Positions 47,845-60,300 of a stretch of DNA of 64,000 nucleotides are shown piece by piece. The stretch lies in assembly GCF_020283565.1 (NCBI RefSeq), contig NC_060061.1:13429362-13493361 (forward strand). Reading direction: 5' to 3'. Within the stretch, counting starts at the first letter, position 1, and each line of letters opens with the position of its first letter. The notes beneath the pieces were generated by a model. That model was not told where the DNA came from, did not search any database, and saw nothing but the letters and a program-made list of their open reading frames with translations. Position numbers and translations under genes: made by a program. Source of the stretch: Trifolium pratense (lineage: Eukaryota > Streptophyta > Magnoliopsida > Fabales > Fabaceae).

Positions 47845-49846
47845 TGTTGGGGTTGATTGCAATGTAAGTCTCACATTGCTAATAAACGAAAAAAAGGTCA
47901 AGGAAATTATATTTGAGAAGTCCCACATTGCTTAGAAAAGTGAAGAGTGGAGGAGCTCAATGCTATATAAAGAGACCTCAAGTTCCTTGTTTCAAAGCAC
48001 CAAACAGTAACACTTGTAAACACTTTAAGTTTATATTTGTGTCTTTTTGCTTTTCTCTTATGCTCTTGTTTAAGAGTATTTGAGATGTAGTTCAAATATT
48101 TACTTTGGAGAGTGTGGGTGTATTGGGGCATGGGGTGATTGAGAGTGAAGTCTATGTGTTGTAACAATTTTTCACATAGTGTTTATTCTCTGGTTGTCGG
48201 TTTTGACAACGGCCGTGGTTTTTTCTCCGATTTGGAGTTTCCACGTTATATTCTTGTGTTGTTGATTGCGTTCATTTATTTTCTCTATGCCGATTTTTCC
48301 CAACAACTGGTATCAGAGCTCTTGGTTTGATTCAGGAGGAGGGAGTTCCGCTGTGAAGTTTAGGCTAGAGAAAATTGATGTTTGGCTTATAGAAAATCAA
48401 GTCAAGGATGTGTTGATGCAATCAGGGTTACACAAGGTCAGCTTGGAGAGGCGGTGGTAATAATACTCGACATCAGTCTGGAGAGGCGGTGCTAAGAATA
48501 CTCGGGTTACGTCTGAAACAACAACTTATTATGAGGATGCGAAGGTGCTAGTGGAAGTTGAGAATCAGTGGAATGTTGAGTCATATGGACTTTGGAAGCT
48601 CCTATCACATGTGGTTGAAGAAGAAATACTTTTGAATCCCTATAGCTAGTTGAAGGTGGATTTGTTCATCTTGGTGACGGAAAGCTTGTAAGGTTCAAGG
48701 TATGGGTGAGTTTCTTTTAACACAATGCGAGGTATTTTCTTGAACTTTGATGCATAGATAGTAGGTAGATACTTGTTAGATAGTTATACTATTATTGGTT
48801 ATGCATCTGTTACTAGTGGTGATTCTCATGTTTTGGTTAAGTTGTGGATCTTCGGGTGGGTACTTGTTAGTGACATGAGTTTAGTTGGACTAGTTAAACA
48901 AGGTTTACTAGGCGGTGTAACTAAACTGGAATTGTTGGAGCCTAACAAATGCCTGAGGTGGTTTCATAGATATTTGAAGTTGTTCAAGTGGCACATTGAC
49001 ATCGGTTGACATGGATGCAAGGTGTGTGATGATAGCGTGCATGCATTGGTTGGCATTGATGCAAGGTACGCGGTTATCTCGATGGCTGATGAACTTCCGG
49101 AGAAAGCCAACATGGAAGTTGCACCATAAATTTTCAGCGAGGTTTCGAGATGAAATTCTTGGGATGACTTGGTTCCAAGTGAAGAAAAATATTGGGATGG
49201 TTTAGTTCCAAGTGGAGTATACTCTTTATGGTGGAGTATGATAATTTAATTTGTCGGTATAGACAATGAGAATTATGATTGTCGGTGAAGACAATGATTG
49301 TCGGTATAGACAATGGAAGCATAAGATAATGATTGTCGGTGTAGACAATGAAGATTGAAGACCATTACAATCAAGGTGGAGATTGTTGGGGTTGATTGCA
49401 ATGTAAGTCTCACATTGCTAATAAAGGAAAAAAAAAGGTCAAGGAAATTATATTTGAGAAGTCCCACATTGCTTAGAAAAGTGAAGAGTGGAGGAGCTCA
49501 ATGCTATATAAAGAGACCTCAAGTTCCTTGTTTCAAAGCACCAAGCAGTAACACTTGTAAACACTTTAAGTTTATATTTGTGTCTTTTTGCTTTTCTCTT
49601 ATGCTCTTGTTTAAGAGTATTTGAGATGTAGTTCAAATATTTACTTTGGAGAGTGTGGGTGTATTGGGGCATGGGGTGATTGAGAGTGAAGTCTATGTGT
49701 TGTAACAATTTTTCACATAGTGTTTATTCTCTGGTTGTCGGTTTTGACAACGGCCGTGGTTTTTTCTCCGATTTGAAGTTTCCACGTTATATTCTTGTGT
49801 TGTTGATTGCGTTCATTTATTTTCTCTATGCCGGTTTTTCCCAACA
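47845..49846 (+). mobile_element. Internally deleted Ty1/copia-type LTR retrotransposon
   Basis: LTRs 47845-48305 and 49384-49846 both run TGTTGGGGTTG to CCCAACA and differ at only a handful of positions by eye. AAATG flanks both sides (47840-47844, 49847-49851), and 35530-35545 in copy A is the empty site. The primer site TGGTATCAGAGC is at 48308 and a purine tract (AAGGTGGAGAT) precedes the second LTR. The internal 1.08 kb keeps scraps of Copia gag (KFRLEKIDVWL..QSGLHKV) and of the gag-pre-integrase region (SDMSLVGLVKQGLLGG), but no open polyprotein. It must have moved using enzymes from another element. Confidence 0.92.
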
Positions 49847-49851
49847 AAATG

Positions 49852-50565
49852 TTTCCAATTAAAGAAAACATTAACTCTATTTTTTTTTAAATAACATTAA
49901 AATGTTCGGTTTGGTTGAATGGAAAGAAAGAGGAAGGAAATAAAATTGCGGAAACCAATGAAAAACTTGGATTGATTTCCGTAATTTTTTTTCTCCTTCT
50001 TTCTTTCTACTAAACCAAACGGACCATAACTTTCATTTGATTCCTCTATCTCTGGATGCACTATTGTTGAATCTGAAGAGTTCAAAACTTTTACATATCT
50101 AATTCTCAAATTGAAAGAAACTAAAGAATAATGATGTCACTTCCCCATTCAAGTGATTATATATTGTGCTAATAACTATAATTATTCATAAAAGGTGTAG
50201 AAAAGAATCTGTGGGTGTTTTTGGAGGTAGAAAAAACATGGTGGTTCTTGGTGGCTATTCCGGCAAGGTTTTTGGTTCATGAACTATTGTAGATTGAAAA
50301 CATCGGAAGTGGTTGTGCCAGGAAAAACAAATAAGGTGTTGTGTGGGTTAACGGTGTGACAGAGAACTGTGGTTAAGTTTTGTCCGTTTTTTACTGCTTA
50401 CATTTTTTTGAATGGCAAATAATATATATAATAAAAAGAAAAAGGGACAGCAGTCAATATTTTTTTTTACTGCTTACACTAATATATGTTATCACCTCTT
50501 GGATGTGTTATTTATATTTAACCGTACATTGATAATAGAGTGTTCCTCTTGTGATTTGAGCTTCA
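49852..50565 (+). other. Array spacer, copy B continued
   Basis: Matches 35535-35983 and then 39922-40060, i.e. the sequence on both sides of the copy A Helitron. It has an extra 110 bp near 50170-50290. No gene. Confidence 0.7.
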
Positions 50566-50570
50566 AATAT

Positions 50571-52093
50571 TGTTGGAATAAAGTTCACATTGTTGTGTGA
50601 ATTGAAAATAAAATTGAGTCTTATATCGGGTACCAACATACTAGTGTGTTGTAGCATACTAGTGTGTATTTTTGAGAAAATAAATAATAATTAAATGAGG
50701 TATTAAATCTCACTAATGTGAGACTTCATTATGCAATTTATTTATTTATTTTCGGTTACAATATATGTGTTACATATATGTGCTAAGTCTTTTGGGATAA
50801 AAGTTAGTTTTTATAAAAAATAAAAAGGTTTGTGTGGGTGTTCACTGTGGGCAAGATTTTTCCTCACTAATTCATTGCCGAACCTGCTATGGTGTTTTGG
50901 TCGTCATCATCATGCTCGTTTTGCTTGTAGGCAATTCACTAACAATGAGGTTAGTTACTTATTTAGATTATTTTACATCCATGATTCATTCTCCAAATAT
51001 ACAAAAGTGGGGTTGTAATCCATGCAAAGACAAATGGAACAAAATTGATTTCTTATGGATATATAAATTGGCCATGTCTACCAGTATGTCAAATAAGAAA
51101 ATTACATCTTGCAATTAAGCTTTAAAGTTTAGATAATAGTTGTGAATGAGATTTTTTCTTTCAACGATTGCATTTCATAATATTAAGAAATAGAAGGAAA
51201 GAAATCCAGTTTTGAATGTCTTCTTGCACTCATCTATATAACTATGTGAACCTATTTAAATTAGGTAGTCTATTTTGGATGATTTTATATCAAGATTGTA
51301 ATTGGTTTTTTTTAACAATGATCGATACCGATGGTGTCTTCTTACTGATATGTATATTTGAGGCTTCCCGTAAATTAATTTTGTTGATCATGGATGAATG
51401 ATTTAGTATTAATTATTGTAATTTTATTTGATTATGCTAATTGGAAAGATTTGCATTATTTGGTATTCTGATTGAATTGTTTAGAAAAGAACAAATCTTT
51501 ATCTTGTTAATCGTAAACATGCGACCTTTTTATACTAGTACTTGTATTAGTATTAATTTGGTTAAGAGTGATCAAAGTATCACTAGTTCCTTCAAATTAA
51601 GAATGGTCTTAGTACCATTATCCCTTTGATTTGAGAATGATTTTAGTACCATATTGGAATGGCCTTAGTGTCATTATATTGATTGATATTGTAGTATCAT
51701 CAATACATGTGGTATTGTAGTACCACATGTGGTATCATAGTACCGGTGATTCATAGATTGATGTCGCAGCATCAATTTGAGTGGTATTGTAGTACCACTG
51801 AATAACCGATGAATCATAGATTGATGTCGTAGCATCAATTCGAGTGGTATTGTAGTACCATTCAAGAAAGTGTATTCTTTGACCGATTTCTACCGTGCAG
51901 TAGCATATCGGTATACTGTTGTAACTGGGCTGTTTTATCCTGGGGACGGCGTGGTTGATAGTCTGGTTGCACAATTTTGGGCAGTGCCACGAAACGTCTT
52001 AAAGAAAGCGACCTAGTCCGCGACTCAACCCAGTAATCTCTTCGGTGGCTGTAAAAATTAATTTTTAACTGTTTTTTAAATCCGAAATCAACA
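50571..52093 (+). mobile_element. Solo LTR, family L1, upstream of NCR4
   Basis: Runs TGTTGGAATAAAG to GAAATCAACA and is flanked by AATAT (50566-50570, 52094-52098). The empty site is 40061-40075 in copy A (CTTCAAATATCAAGGAG). Tandem units of about 62 bp with GTGGTATTGTAGTACCA and TTGATGTCGTAGCATCAATT lie at 51700-51865. No internal domain remains. It ends 627 bp before the NCR4 ATG, just outside the conserved promoter. Confidence 0.93.
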
Positions 52094-52098
52094 AATAT

Positions 52099-52720
52099 CA
52101 AGGAGAAAGATACTTGCAAAATAGTGTATGAATTAGGTGAAATGTGTGTACTTTGAGGTGAATGCATATGCATATATATATATATATATATATAGGAGAG
52201 GTACGTGTATAACCGTTTCGTGGGCCCCATGTAAATGAAATGAGTCACAAAAATCTCCTTTGGAGTGTTCCTTAGACGCCATAGGCAGTGCACCAAGGCG
52301 TAGTAGTCCTGCAAAGGGGATTGTTATTAATATATGGACGACGTCATGACATGAGAAGTATTAATGAACATAGCATAGAAATGAGTTACTTTGTGGCCTT
52401 TAACCGGTCCGAAACATATATAAATAATATTTTTCGTTATTTATTAATAATTGTTTTTCATATCTATTACAAAAGACTAAAATATAAATAAAAATATATT
52501 ATGAAGCTTTACAATAAAAATATTAACAAATGACTTCTTGTTAATTACTCCTATATGTTAAAAGTTGAGTGAGCTATTGGATTATACGACATATTGATTG
52601 GAGACATTTAACATTAATTTTAATTTTACAAAAATGGCTTCTTGCAAGTCCTAAGTGCTAAATTTTTTTAATAACAAAACATTTTACTTATAAATCGTTT
52701 TAAAACATTGCATTTACGAA
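52099..52720 (+). promoter_or_regulatory. Conserved NCR promoter block, NCR4
   Basis: Near-copy of the NCR3 promoter with AAAGAT (about 52107), GTAGTAGTCCTGCAAAGGGG, TGTTATTAATATATGGACGA and TATAAATCG (about 52690). It also has a TA run at 52171-52193 and lacks a few bases found in NCR3. Confidence 0.65.
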
Positions 52721-53064
52721 ATGCAAAATAAGAAAAATATGACTAACATCAACATGTTTGTTTATGCTTTGATCACCTTTTTTTTTACGTTTCTTAATGA
52801 ACTCTCTGCTTATAAGATAAGTATGTCATTTTGTACACCATTTTCAAATTTATCTTATACGCAATATTATAAAAACCTCTTAGTAACGTTCCTTTATTCT
52901 TATTTGACAATGCAGCTGATATCCCTTGCAAAGTTGAAAGTGATTGTCCACCAACGACAATTTTGATTCAGTGGCGGTGCCGAGAACATTTTTGTGAGTT
53001 AATTAAATTTATACCTTTTAGGATCTTATTTTTTGTGATTGTTGTGATGTTTGTGAAAATTTGA
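52721..53064 (+). CDS. NCR peptide 4, read-through C-terminus
   Basis: Exons 52721-52820 and 52916-53064 give 82 residues. The signal peptide is MQNKKNMTNINMFVYALITF to NELSA. The mature part has DIPCKVESDC, WRCREHFCEL and FIPFRI. The stop of NCR3 (TAA after the isoleucine codon) is TTA here, so the frame runs on with LFFVIVVMFVKI, a hydrophobic tail, to TGA 53062-53064. The four cysteines are intact. The tail could act as a membrane segment or make the peptide unstable, and this is not testable from sequence alone. A Sirevirus LTR begins 120 bp downstream. Confidence 0.8.
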
Positions 53065-53184
53065 TTTATCTTTCTTTAGTCTTTCAATTTATATTATGCA
53101 AGTAATTTTATCTTTCCTTGATCATAGAAGATACAGTAAACAACAACATAACTGCGTATTAATTAAGAAAGTTAGCTTAATAAA

Positions 53185-54228
53185 TGAAATTTCTGGCACA
53201 CAGTGGACAGGTGTTGCTCAAGGTGTAGCAACACTTGTCTGTTGTAGACAGATGTTGTCACTGGTGCGCCAACACTTGTCTATAAACAGAGCAAATAACA
53301 TAAAACAATACAAACAGTAAAGTAAATAACACACGAGAGTTGTTAACCCAGTTCAGCCTAAAGCCTACTCTGGGGGATACCAATCCAGGAATGAAGTCCA
53401 CTATCAGCAGTATTACTTCGAAGCTAAACTCACCCGTTTACAACTTCTCACTTAATCACTACCCAATGACCCTTCTACCTAGGAACTCCTAGATATGAGA
53501 CCCCGTCCCAATTCCCACCTTAACAACACAGACAGCGTTGTTATTCAATTCAACGATTACAAACGGTGGAGACACACTCCTAAGAAACTAGGATTCACTC
53601 TTTGCTTAAAAGCTTGCGAGTAAACCACACAACACAATAGAACAATCTTCGTACTTCAAAGCTTGGGAGAAGTTCACAATTACAACTCAGTAAAACACAG
53701 GTCCTAACCTTGCATCAATGAGATACAAGAAAGGCTCACAATTAACACTCTAAAACCCTAAGAACACACGCTTTGTAAGAACACGGTTTTAGATCCTTGA
53801 AACCATATGCTTGCCTTCGTATTTATAGTAGTAGAATGACTTGGACTTCAAGACAAAATTAGGGCTTCTAGAATTGCGGCAGCAGTGATATATTTTTGAA
53901 AATAATAGTTATATTTTTGAAACCGCAAAAATATATTTTCCAAAAATATAATTCCTTTGGAAAATAAAACTAGGGTTTGGCTGCCTCATGAAACACATTA
54001 AACACGTGCGCCTTCCTCTGTAAGAAACCTTGAAACAATTCTTCAAACAGATCTTCAAAAGATTGAGTAGAAAATAATAACATCCAGCTGGCGCGCGCAG
54101 ATGCAGAGTCAGGTGTTGTTCCAAAGTATACCAACATTTGTCACAACACTTGGGGTCAGCACATTTGTCTCAACACTTGGCTAAAATATGTTTTTGCAAA
54201 AATGTAGCCAACTTACAAAAACCCAACA
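53185..54228 (-). repeat. Sirevirus 3' LTR
   Basis: On the plus strand it starts TGAAATTTCTGGCACACAGT and ends AACCCAACA. It differs from the other LTR at, for example, TTTCTGG versus TTCCTGG, ACCCAATG versus ACTCAATG, and GTATACC versus GTGTACC. Confidence 0.95.
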
Positions 54229-55019
54229 ATCTCCCCCTTTGGCAAATTTTGGCTAAAACAATATTAGACCAGTATATAGAGAGATACAGTATTACCTTTC
54301 CTTCGAGTCAACATGATCACACAGCTAGGAAAGAAAGTAACACATAATAAAACTACTTCCAAGAGAGGTAAGTAGCATCAGAAGCAATGCAACAGCGGAA
54401 TAATCACAACTAGCCTCATGGAACAACACAAGGGAGAAATAAACTCCCAATAGTAGATGCTAAGAAGTAGGAGAAATAAACTCCTAATAGTTTAACGCGC
54501 ATCCATTCATCATAAGATCAACAGGAAAAATAAATTCCCATAAAGTATCTGAGAAAAATAAATTCTCAGTCATAGTGGATAGTGGACTCATTAGTCGGGT
54601 GCCATAACACTTGGCACAACATTTGTCATCAAATATATTCAGGCGATCAAGAGATAATATTACTCACACTCCCCCTGAATTCATGCATACACACACCAGA
54701 TAGAGAAAGAATATTCACTACTCCCCCTCAGTACATGCATATTACTCACACTCCCCCTCAATACGAGCATACGAACAATTCATGCAAACACAGTCACCAG
54801 ATGTGGGAACATCTGTCCACACACTTGTCACACACACACATAACACACACTACTCCCCCTTTTTAGCCACAATTTAGACAAACAGCATGCATAGGAAATA
54901 GAAGTGTCAGGGTGCAATTATTACAGACCATAGAGAACACACAGGTGCTAGAAATCCAGGGCCTTGCCCAACAAAGAAACACCAAAAGTACATCAGAAAC
55001 AAATAAGAAAACATCAGAA
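54229..55019 (-). promoter_or_regulatory. Sirevirus 3' non-coding region with repeated polypurine tracts
   Basis: The tract AAAGGGGGAGA (minus strand, 54230-54240) abuts the 3' LTR and should prime plus-strand DNA. Further AGGGGGAGT copies occur at about 54668-54676, 54720-54728, 54750-54758 and 54852-54860. Such repeated tracts upstream of the 3' LTR are a known mark of Sireviruses. Confidence 0.85.
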
Positions 55020-57073
55020 CTATATTGAAGAACTTTCATCAGAGTCCTCCATCACATCCTCAGTGCCATCATCAGAGCCACTAGTTCCTTCACCTTCTTG
55101 TCCATCAGGCTCACCCTCAACAGTCGCAGCAGCCTCCTCAGCCTTTAGTGCCTCAATCACACGATCAATTTTCAATTTTCTAGCCTCAAGGGCTCTGCTA
55201 GTCTCAGTAAGATCAGCAATCATCTGCTTCCTTGAAAGTGCTCCAGCCTGGACAGATGTGCCAGCACCTGCTGCAGCATTTGTCCCATCCAGCAGCCTCT
55301 GCTCAATAACCAACACCCCTTTCCTTTTGCAAGGAACATCAGTACTCCTTAGTATATCTGGGTGTTGCTCAAGGATGATATTGCATAGCAGAGTAGGGAG
55401 AGCAACTGGCTTCTCAACAGCATAAGTCAGGGCATGGCTTAAGGTTTCTTGAAAGAAATAAGCTCCATAGTCAAAATTGGCCTTGGTACCCACAACATAG
55501 ATAAACTTTCCCAATCCTCTGGCCACATCACCTGAGTGGGTTGTAGGCACCCAATTATGGGCAGCAATCCTATTTAAAACTGCATAAAATGGGGAGAGGG
55601 AAGTTGCAGACAACTTGGCCTTGCTTGGCCATACTTTAATTCTTCCACCAGTGAGGACTTTGCAGACCTCATTATCTGTGGCTTTTAGAGGAGCCACTTC
55701 ATCAGAACTTCTTTGTAGATATTGATTAATCACAATTGGTGAGAATTTCACACACTTTCCTCGTACAAAAACTTGCCTATATTCAGGACTTTTTGGATTA
55801 TTGCAGTTTTCAGCAACATTAATCAAAAATTCTTTGACAAGCCTGTCATAGCACTTGTCCAAACCAACCACAGTTTTCATCAAACCTGCATACTCAAGAG
55901 CTTCAACAACAAGAGGACATTCAAGAATATCATTTTTCAAATTCCTTTCTAGAGCCAGCCTCCTATGATATACAAATTTCCATCTTGCAGAACCATTCTC
56001 CAGATGAAATGATATATTGTCTAAAGGAGCATAGGGAACAGTTTGAGGGACCTTCTTCCTTCCTATACTCTTCCTAGATGTGCTGCCAGATGCAGCAACA
56101 TCTGTCTCTGGTTCAAAATCAGAATCACTATTTGGTGGAGCCTTCCTTTTCCTAGTTTCTGTTCTAGGTATTACCTTACTTACAGGTTTTGGAGGTCCAT
56201 ACAGAGGCTTTTTACCAGTTTCTTTTCCAGCCCTAGAAGGTTTGGGTGTTTGGGCAGATGTGTTAGCAGTTTCTACCCCTTTTCCAGCCTTACTTCTAGT
56301 CCTTCTAGCCACACTAGCCTCAGAATTTGTAGGCATAGTCTTATCACTAACAGTAATCTCATTTTCATTAACAATGATAACCTCAGGAGTTTCATTCACA
56401 ACTTTATTAGGAACAGTTTCTTTATCAGTAGCCTTAGGTGGGGGACTCTCATCAGACTCAGAATAGTCAACCAGGTTTTCTTGTGCCAAAGATGTGGTAA
56501 CATCTGGCACCACATTTGGCGTAGCGCCATGTGTTGCAACACTTGGCGCAACATGAGTCTCAGGACCAGTTTTCTTAATGGACTCATCAGCAACATCATT
56601 ATTGGTCTCAGTAGAAGCACCAATATTATCATCAACAGCAACAGGGAAGTCAGGAACACTTTCCCCAAATTTTCAGACATATCAGGGGTCTCTACACCTA
56701 GGGTTTTATCAGATTTTGGTGTATTAAGACCTAAATTAACAGAAATCTTACCAGATGCAGTAACATTTTCAACTGTAGGATTGGAGACAGGCGTTGCAAC
56801 ACCACTTGATGGTAGTGGATCAATGTGAAGTTCAGACATTGTAAAAGGCTTACTCGATTCACCTTTCCCTTTCTTGCCTTTACGTGTTTTAATTGCAGCA
56901 GGAGAGGAAGGATTTGTATTCGTTCGCGATGATTTAGCCTTCTTTGCAACGGATTTTCTCCTCATCGTTGGACTTGTGGCAGGTATGGTGTTGAGAGGAA
57001 TAGCATTTATCGCCACTTGTGGTGATGGTACAGCATCTGTCTTTGTTGGTGAAGATTTGGCCGAGTCAGACAT
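55020..57073 (-). pseudogene. Sirevirus extra 3' ORF, frameshifted
   Basis: The region between pol and the 3' LTR holds two overlapping minus-strand frames. The upstream one starts MSDSAKSSPTKTDAV at 57073 and is rich in Ser, Thr, Pro and Lys. It shifts frame at about 56660-56675 (AAATTTGGGG region on the minus strand), and the downstream frame continues to 55020. The second part has basic stretches (ARRTRSKAGKG, ETRKRKAPPN), a globular region (FVYHRRLALERNLKNDILE, VFVRGKCVKFSPIVINQYL) that resembles the putative plant transposon protein domain, and an acidic end (EDVMEDSDESSSI). Sireviruses often carry such an envelope-like or unknown ORF. No signal peptide or clear membrane anchor is seen, so an envelope role is not supported. 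Confidence 0.75.
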
Positions 57074-57301
57074 GATGAGTGAACAGAGGTGAATTTTGTG
57101 ATTGAAGAAGATGGAAGTTGAACGTTCTCTGAGAAAATACAAGGTGGAAGTTGAGTTGATTTGCGTGAGAGAGAAAAGAAGATGAGAAGTTTGCGTGAAG
57201 ATAGGTTGGTTTTGAAAAACCAATAATAACTCTCTTAAGTTAGCGTGCACCAAAAGTGGGAGAGAGAAATTAACTGCTGCACGCTCTCCAAGCAGTAACT
57301 G

Positions 57302-60300
57302 CTATTGATTTTCAAAAAGGCAAATTCCTAATTTGCCTCTCAATTTTTCAAATTGACTTGCGTCCAAAGCTTTAGTAAAAATGTCTGCTAACTGTTCTTC
57401 AGATGCAATGTGCTCAAGTGTAACAATTTTTTCTTCCACAAGCTCTCTTATAAAATGATGACGTATATCAATGTGCTTAGTCCTACTATGTTGAATAGGA
57501 TTTTTAGAAATGTTTATAGTACTCAGATTGTCACAGTAAAGTGTCATGACATCTTGCTCCACACTATACTCTTTCAACATTTGTCTCATCCATAACAATT
57601 GAGAGCAACTACTCCCAGCTGCTATATATTCTGCCTCAGCTGTTGATAGAGACACGCTATTTTGCTTCTTCCTAAACCAAGATACTAGATTGTTTCCCAA
57701 GAAGAAACATGCACCAGAGGTGCTCTTTCTATCATCAGCACTTCCAGCCCAATCTGCATCACAATATCCAATTAAGGTAGAATCATTACCATGAGAGTAT
57801 AGAATTCCATAGCCACATGTGCCATTGACATATTTGAATATCCTCTTTACTTGAGTCAGATGACTCATCTTGGGTTCAGATTGGTATCTAGCACAAACTC
57901 CAACTGCAAACATGATATCAGGCCTGCTAGCTGTGAGATATAGTAAGCTCTCAATCATACTTCTATAGAGACTTTGATCCACATCAACCCCTTTCTCATC
58001 TTTGGTAAGCTTCAAGTGTGTAGGTGCAGGTGTCCTTTTGTGACTACCACCCTCCATTCCAAATTTCTTCACAATGTTTCTTGCATATTTTTCTTGAGAG
58101 ATAAATATGGTGTCTTCCATTTGTTTGACCTGAAGTTCTAAAAAATAAGTTAGCTCACCTACAAGACTCATTTCAAATTCAGATTGCATTTGATGCACAA
58201 AATGTTCCACCATTTGTCGCGACATTCCACCAAATACAATATCATCCACATATATCTGAGCTATCATTAGCTTCCCTTTCTCTTCTCTTACAAACAGGGT
58301 TTTATCATTACCACCCTTCTTGTATCCATGGCTGACAAGGAATTCAGTCAGTCTTTCATACCATGCTCTAGGGGCTTGTTTCAATCCATAGAGTGCTTTC
58401 TTTAGTTTATAAACATGGTTAGGAAAGCTTGGATCTACAAACCCTTTTGGTTGTTCAACATATACTTCTTCATTTAGATAACCATTTAGGAATGCACTTT
58501 TTACATCCATTTGATATAGCTTGAATTTTAAAATGCATGCCACAGCCAAGAGCAATCTTATGGACTCCAAGCGAGCAACTGGAGCAAAAGTTTCATCAAA
58601 GTCTACTCCTTCTATCTGGGTGTATCCTTGTGCTACAAGTCTGGCTTTATTTCTAGTAATATCACCATTTTCATCAGTTTTGTTCTTGTACACCCACTTT
58701 GTACCAATAACATTTATACCATCTGGTCTAGGTACTAGATCCCATACCTCACTTCTTTTGAACTGAGTTAGTTCATTCTGCATAGCATTGATCCAGTATT
58801 CATCAGTCAAAGCTTCTTTAACATTCTTTGGTTCAATCTTTGATATGAAACATGAATTGGAGATTGCTTCTTTTGATCTTCTTGTTGCAATTCCTTGATT
58901 TGGATTTCCAATGACAAGTTCCAGAGGATGATTCTTCTGTGTTCTGGTGGAAGGTCCCTTGTTTGGTCTAGGAACCTCTGTAGTAGATTCAGAATGTTGA
59001 TCAGGTTCAGGTTCAGTTTGATCATCATCAGGTGTTGGGACAGGTGTTATGACATCTGTCTCTTCCGCTGGATCTGCACTCGTTGTATCACTATCATCAA
59101 CAACAACATTAATTGATTCCATCATAGTTCTTGTTCTGGAGTTAAAGACCCTGTAGGCTCTGCTGTTGGTTGAGTAACCTAAAAATATCCCCTCATCACT
59201 TTTGGGGTCCAATTTTCTCCTAGGTTCTCTATCTGCCAAAATATAACATTTTGACCCAAACACATGGAAGTACTTCACAGTAGGCTTCCTATTCTTCCAT
59301 AGTTCATACAGTGTTGTAGCAGTACCTTTTCTTAATGTTACTCTATTGTGAATGTAACATGCTGTATTCATGGCTTCAGCCCAGAACTTGTAAGGAACAT
59401 TTTTGGCATGCAACATTACTCTAGCAGATTCCTGTAAGGTTCTATTCTTTCTTTCAACCACACCATTTTGTTGAGGTGTAATTGGTGAAGAAAATTCATG
59501 AATTATTCCTTCAGCAGCACAAAAATCAGCAAATTTGGAGTTTTCAAACTCCTTACCATGGTCACTTCTGATTCTTACAATACCACAGTCTTTCTCTTTT
59601 TGAAGTTGTACACAAAGATTTTTGAATTCTTCAAAAGTCTCAGATTTTTCCCTAATGAAATTTACCCAAGTATATCTAGAGAAGTCATCAACAATAACAA
59701 GAACATATTTCTTACCTCCAAGACTCTCAACTTGTATGGGTCCCATCAGATCCATATGTAGTAACTCAAGAACTCTAGAGGTGGACAAGTGTTGCAACTT
59801 TTGGTGCGACACTTTGGTTTGCTTCCCAATCTGGCATTCACCACAGATATTGCCTTCCTGTATCTGTAAGCTTGGTAGTCCTCTGACAGCTTCTTCTGAT
59901 ATGACTCTCTTCATGCTCTTTAGGTTAAGGTGTCCTAATTTTTGATGCCACAGCTTAACCTCTTCATTTTTAGTTAAGAGACATGTAGATACATTAGCTT
60001 CTTCAAGAGGGATCCATAAGTAGCAGTTGTCTTTTGATCTAACACCCTTCATAAGGATGTCTCCTTCATTATTGCTGACCAGACATTCATTTTTTGTAAA
60101 GTTGACTTTTATGCCTTGATCACATAGTTGGCTTATACTGATTAGATTGGCAGTTAGTCCTTTTACAAGGAGTACATTTTCAAGTTTTGGTAGACCATGG
60201 TCAATCAGTCTTCCAATACCTTTGATTTCCCCCTTTGCTCCATCTCCAAATGTCACAAAACTTGTGGCATAGGATTTTACCTCTTTCAAATATTTTTCAA

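Noticed and set aside
47907..48167. Repeated 86-codon minus-strand frame in both LTRs of the Copia-type element
   Set aside because: It is present only because the LTRs are duplicates. Composition is not protein-like and no family is recognised.
50830..51118. Overlapping 62 and 94-codon frames in solo LTR L1
   Set aside because: They lie inside an LTR, use the same DNA in two frames and have no recognised domain.
56043..56828. Plus-strand 261-codon frame in the Sirevirus
   Set aside because: It is antisense to the low-complexity extra ORF, its composition is serine, arginine and isoleucine-rich as expected for a shadow, and it spans the frameshift by chance.
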